This document shows positions 6,418-7,306 of a stretch of 7,306 nucleotides of DNA, in pieces. The translations under genes and the position numbers were made by a program. The stretch comes from JABCPE02 sp963519075 (GTDB taxonomy: Bacteria > Bacteroidota > Bacteroidia > Flavobacteriales > Weeksellaceae), in assembly GCA_963519075.1 (NCBI GenBank), contig CAUQMH010000076.1:1-7306 (forward strand). Reading direction: 5' to 3'. The notes beneath the pieces are model-generated. The model was not told the origin of the DNA. It worked only from the letters and a program-made list of their open reading frames with translations, and made no database searches. Within the stretch, counting starts at the first letter, position 1. Every line of letters begins with the position of its first letter.

Positions 6418-7306
6418 TTAATATTCATTAAAATACTTTTGAATCTGCTTCCAGTCTTTGGTTTTGGTAAGCGCCAGCATGAGCAGAACTCTGGATTTCT
6501 GTGGATTGAGCGATTGCGAAGCCACAAAGTGATATCTCGCATCCTCCACTTCTGCATCTGGTGTCGTAGCGCCTGTGGGAACCCGCGAAGAACGGACCAT
6601 CTGAATGCCTTGTTTTTGGGCTTTTACAGCCAAATCAAAATTAGAATGATACAAATTCCCATTCCCTACACCAGCATAAATAATTCCATCATATTTAGCA
6701 TCAATAAAGGCTTTCATCGGAAGTTCCGAAGCATTGGCATAGCCATAGACTATCCCTACTTTCGGCAGGGAAGTCAGCGATGCCACATCAAAAACTGATT
6801 TTGTAGTATGCAGATTTTGAGGCGTTTTACTGAAATAAACTTTCCCATTATGGATATAACCTATTTTGCCAGAATTCGCTCCCGTAAAGGTTTCCACAGC
6901 GGTCGTATGATGTTTTATCACATCTTTGGCATCAAGGATATTTTCATTCATCACCACGACTACACCTTTATTTCCTGTGTTTTTATCAGATGCCGCAACC
7001 ACAGCGTTATATAGATTAAGCGGCCCGTCTGCACTGATTCCCGTGGAAGGGCGCATAGCACCGACCATCACTACTGGTTTAGAGCTATGAACTGTAAGAT
7101 TCAGGAAATAAGCCGTTTCCTCCATCGTATCTGTGCCATGGGTAACCACTACTCCATCATAGCCTTCCTTATTTAGGATTTCGTTTATTCTTTTTGCTAA
7201 TTTGAGCCAAATCTCATCATTCATATCCTGAGAACCTATTTTCACTAACTGTTCACCACTTACTTGGGCTACTTGGTGGATTTCTGGAACAGCCTGTAAC
7301 AGCTCA
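6418..7306 (-). CDS. ansB: Type II L-asparaginase (5' end off the right edge)
   Basis: The last 295 residues and the stop are present, and the frame stays open to the window edge. The GTG at 7245 is an internal valine, because the conserved text before it (AVPEIHQVAQVSGEQLVKIG) belongs to the family. Similarity to E. coli AnsB is strong throughout. In numbering from the edge, GSQDMND (24-30) holds the substrate-binding Ser/Gln, THGTDTMEE (55-63) the catalytic Thr58-Asp59 pair, DVIK (128-131) the catalytic Lys, AGVGNGNLY (211-219) the Asn of the active site, and SSRVPTGATTPDAEVED (239-255) the Glu reaching across the dimer interface. The N-terminal loop with the nucleophilic Thr and Tyr, and the expected signal peptide, are off the window. 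It hydrolyses asparagine to aspartate and ammonia, usually in the periplasm as a tetramer. Two small lipoprotein genes follow at 17 and 30 bases. Confidence 0.96.
   Translation of the reverse strand, partial: ELLQAVPEIHQVAQVSGEQLVKIGSQDMNDEIWLKLAKRINEILNKEGYDGVVVTHGTDTMEETAYFLNLTVHSSKPVVMVGAMRPSTGISADGPLNLYNAVVAASDKNTGNKGVVVVMNENILDAKDVIKHHTTAVETFTGANSGKIGYIHNGKVYFSKTPQNLHTTKSVFDVASLTSLPKVGIVYGYANASELPMKAFIDAKYDGIIYAGVGNGNLYHSNFDLAVKAQKQGIQMVRSSRVPTGATTPDAEVEDARYHFVASQSLNPQKSRVLLMLALTKTKDWKQIQKYFNEY

Noticed and set aside
6439..7014. Plus-strand open frames opposite ansB
   Set aside because: They are antisense to a strongly conserved asparaginase and their products have no recognisable features. 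The same applies to the frames opposite serS (4636-4818) and inside the permease (2700-3044).
7243..7245. GTG at 7245 as the start of the asparaginase
   Set aside because: Family-conserved sequence continues upstream of it in the same open frame to the window edge, so it is an internal valine codon.

Overview
The window looks like a chromosomal segment of a low-GC member of the Bacteroidota, most likely a flavobacterium of the Chryseobacterium/Riemerella/Elizabethkingia type. That placement is inferred from protein style, from TAnnTTTG promoter elements in place of TATAAT, and from A-rich leaders instead of Shine-Dalgarno sites. No rRNA, transposase, integrase or CRISPR array was seen.

Left part (1-2312, all minus strand). 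Positions 1-1033 hold the N-terminal 344 residues of a copper-type P1B ATPase. It has an HMA domain, two tandem Cys-rich metal-binding modules and four membrane helices, and it runs off the left edge. The gene is open to the window edge and has its own good promoter at 1070-1102. Upstream of it lie two AT-rich accessory genes in the same direction: a five-helix membrane protein of unknown function (1197-1613) and a 223-residue protein resembling the Imm11/DUF1629 immunity family (1641-2312). No partner toxin is visible.

Middle part (2313-4287). A tRNA-Arg(UCG) gene on the minus strand, followed by a perfect 15-bp stem terminator, separates the accessory pair from a divergent APC-superfamily amino acid permease on the plus strand. 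The permease converges on serS. The two share a bidirectional terminator whose stem includes the last codons of the permease.

Right part (4288-7306, all minus strand). A type II L-asparaginase (5' end off the right edge) is followed at short spacing by two small predicted lipoproteins and then by serS, which has its own promoter element. The three genes ansB-lipoprotein-lipoprotein look like one transcription unit.

Most of the window is ordinary core metabolism: copper export, amino acid uptake, seryl-tRNA synthesis and periplasmic asparagine hydrolysis. The least explained parts are the Imm11-like/membrane-protein pair, whose membrane gene carries a double A8 tract, and the two lipoproteins behind the asparaginase.
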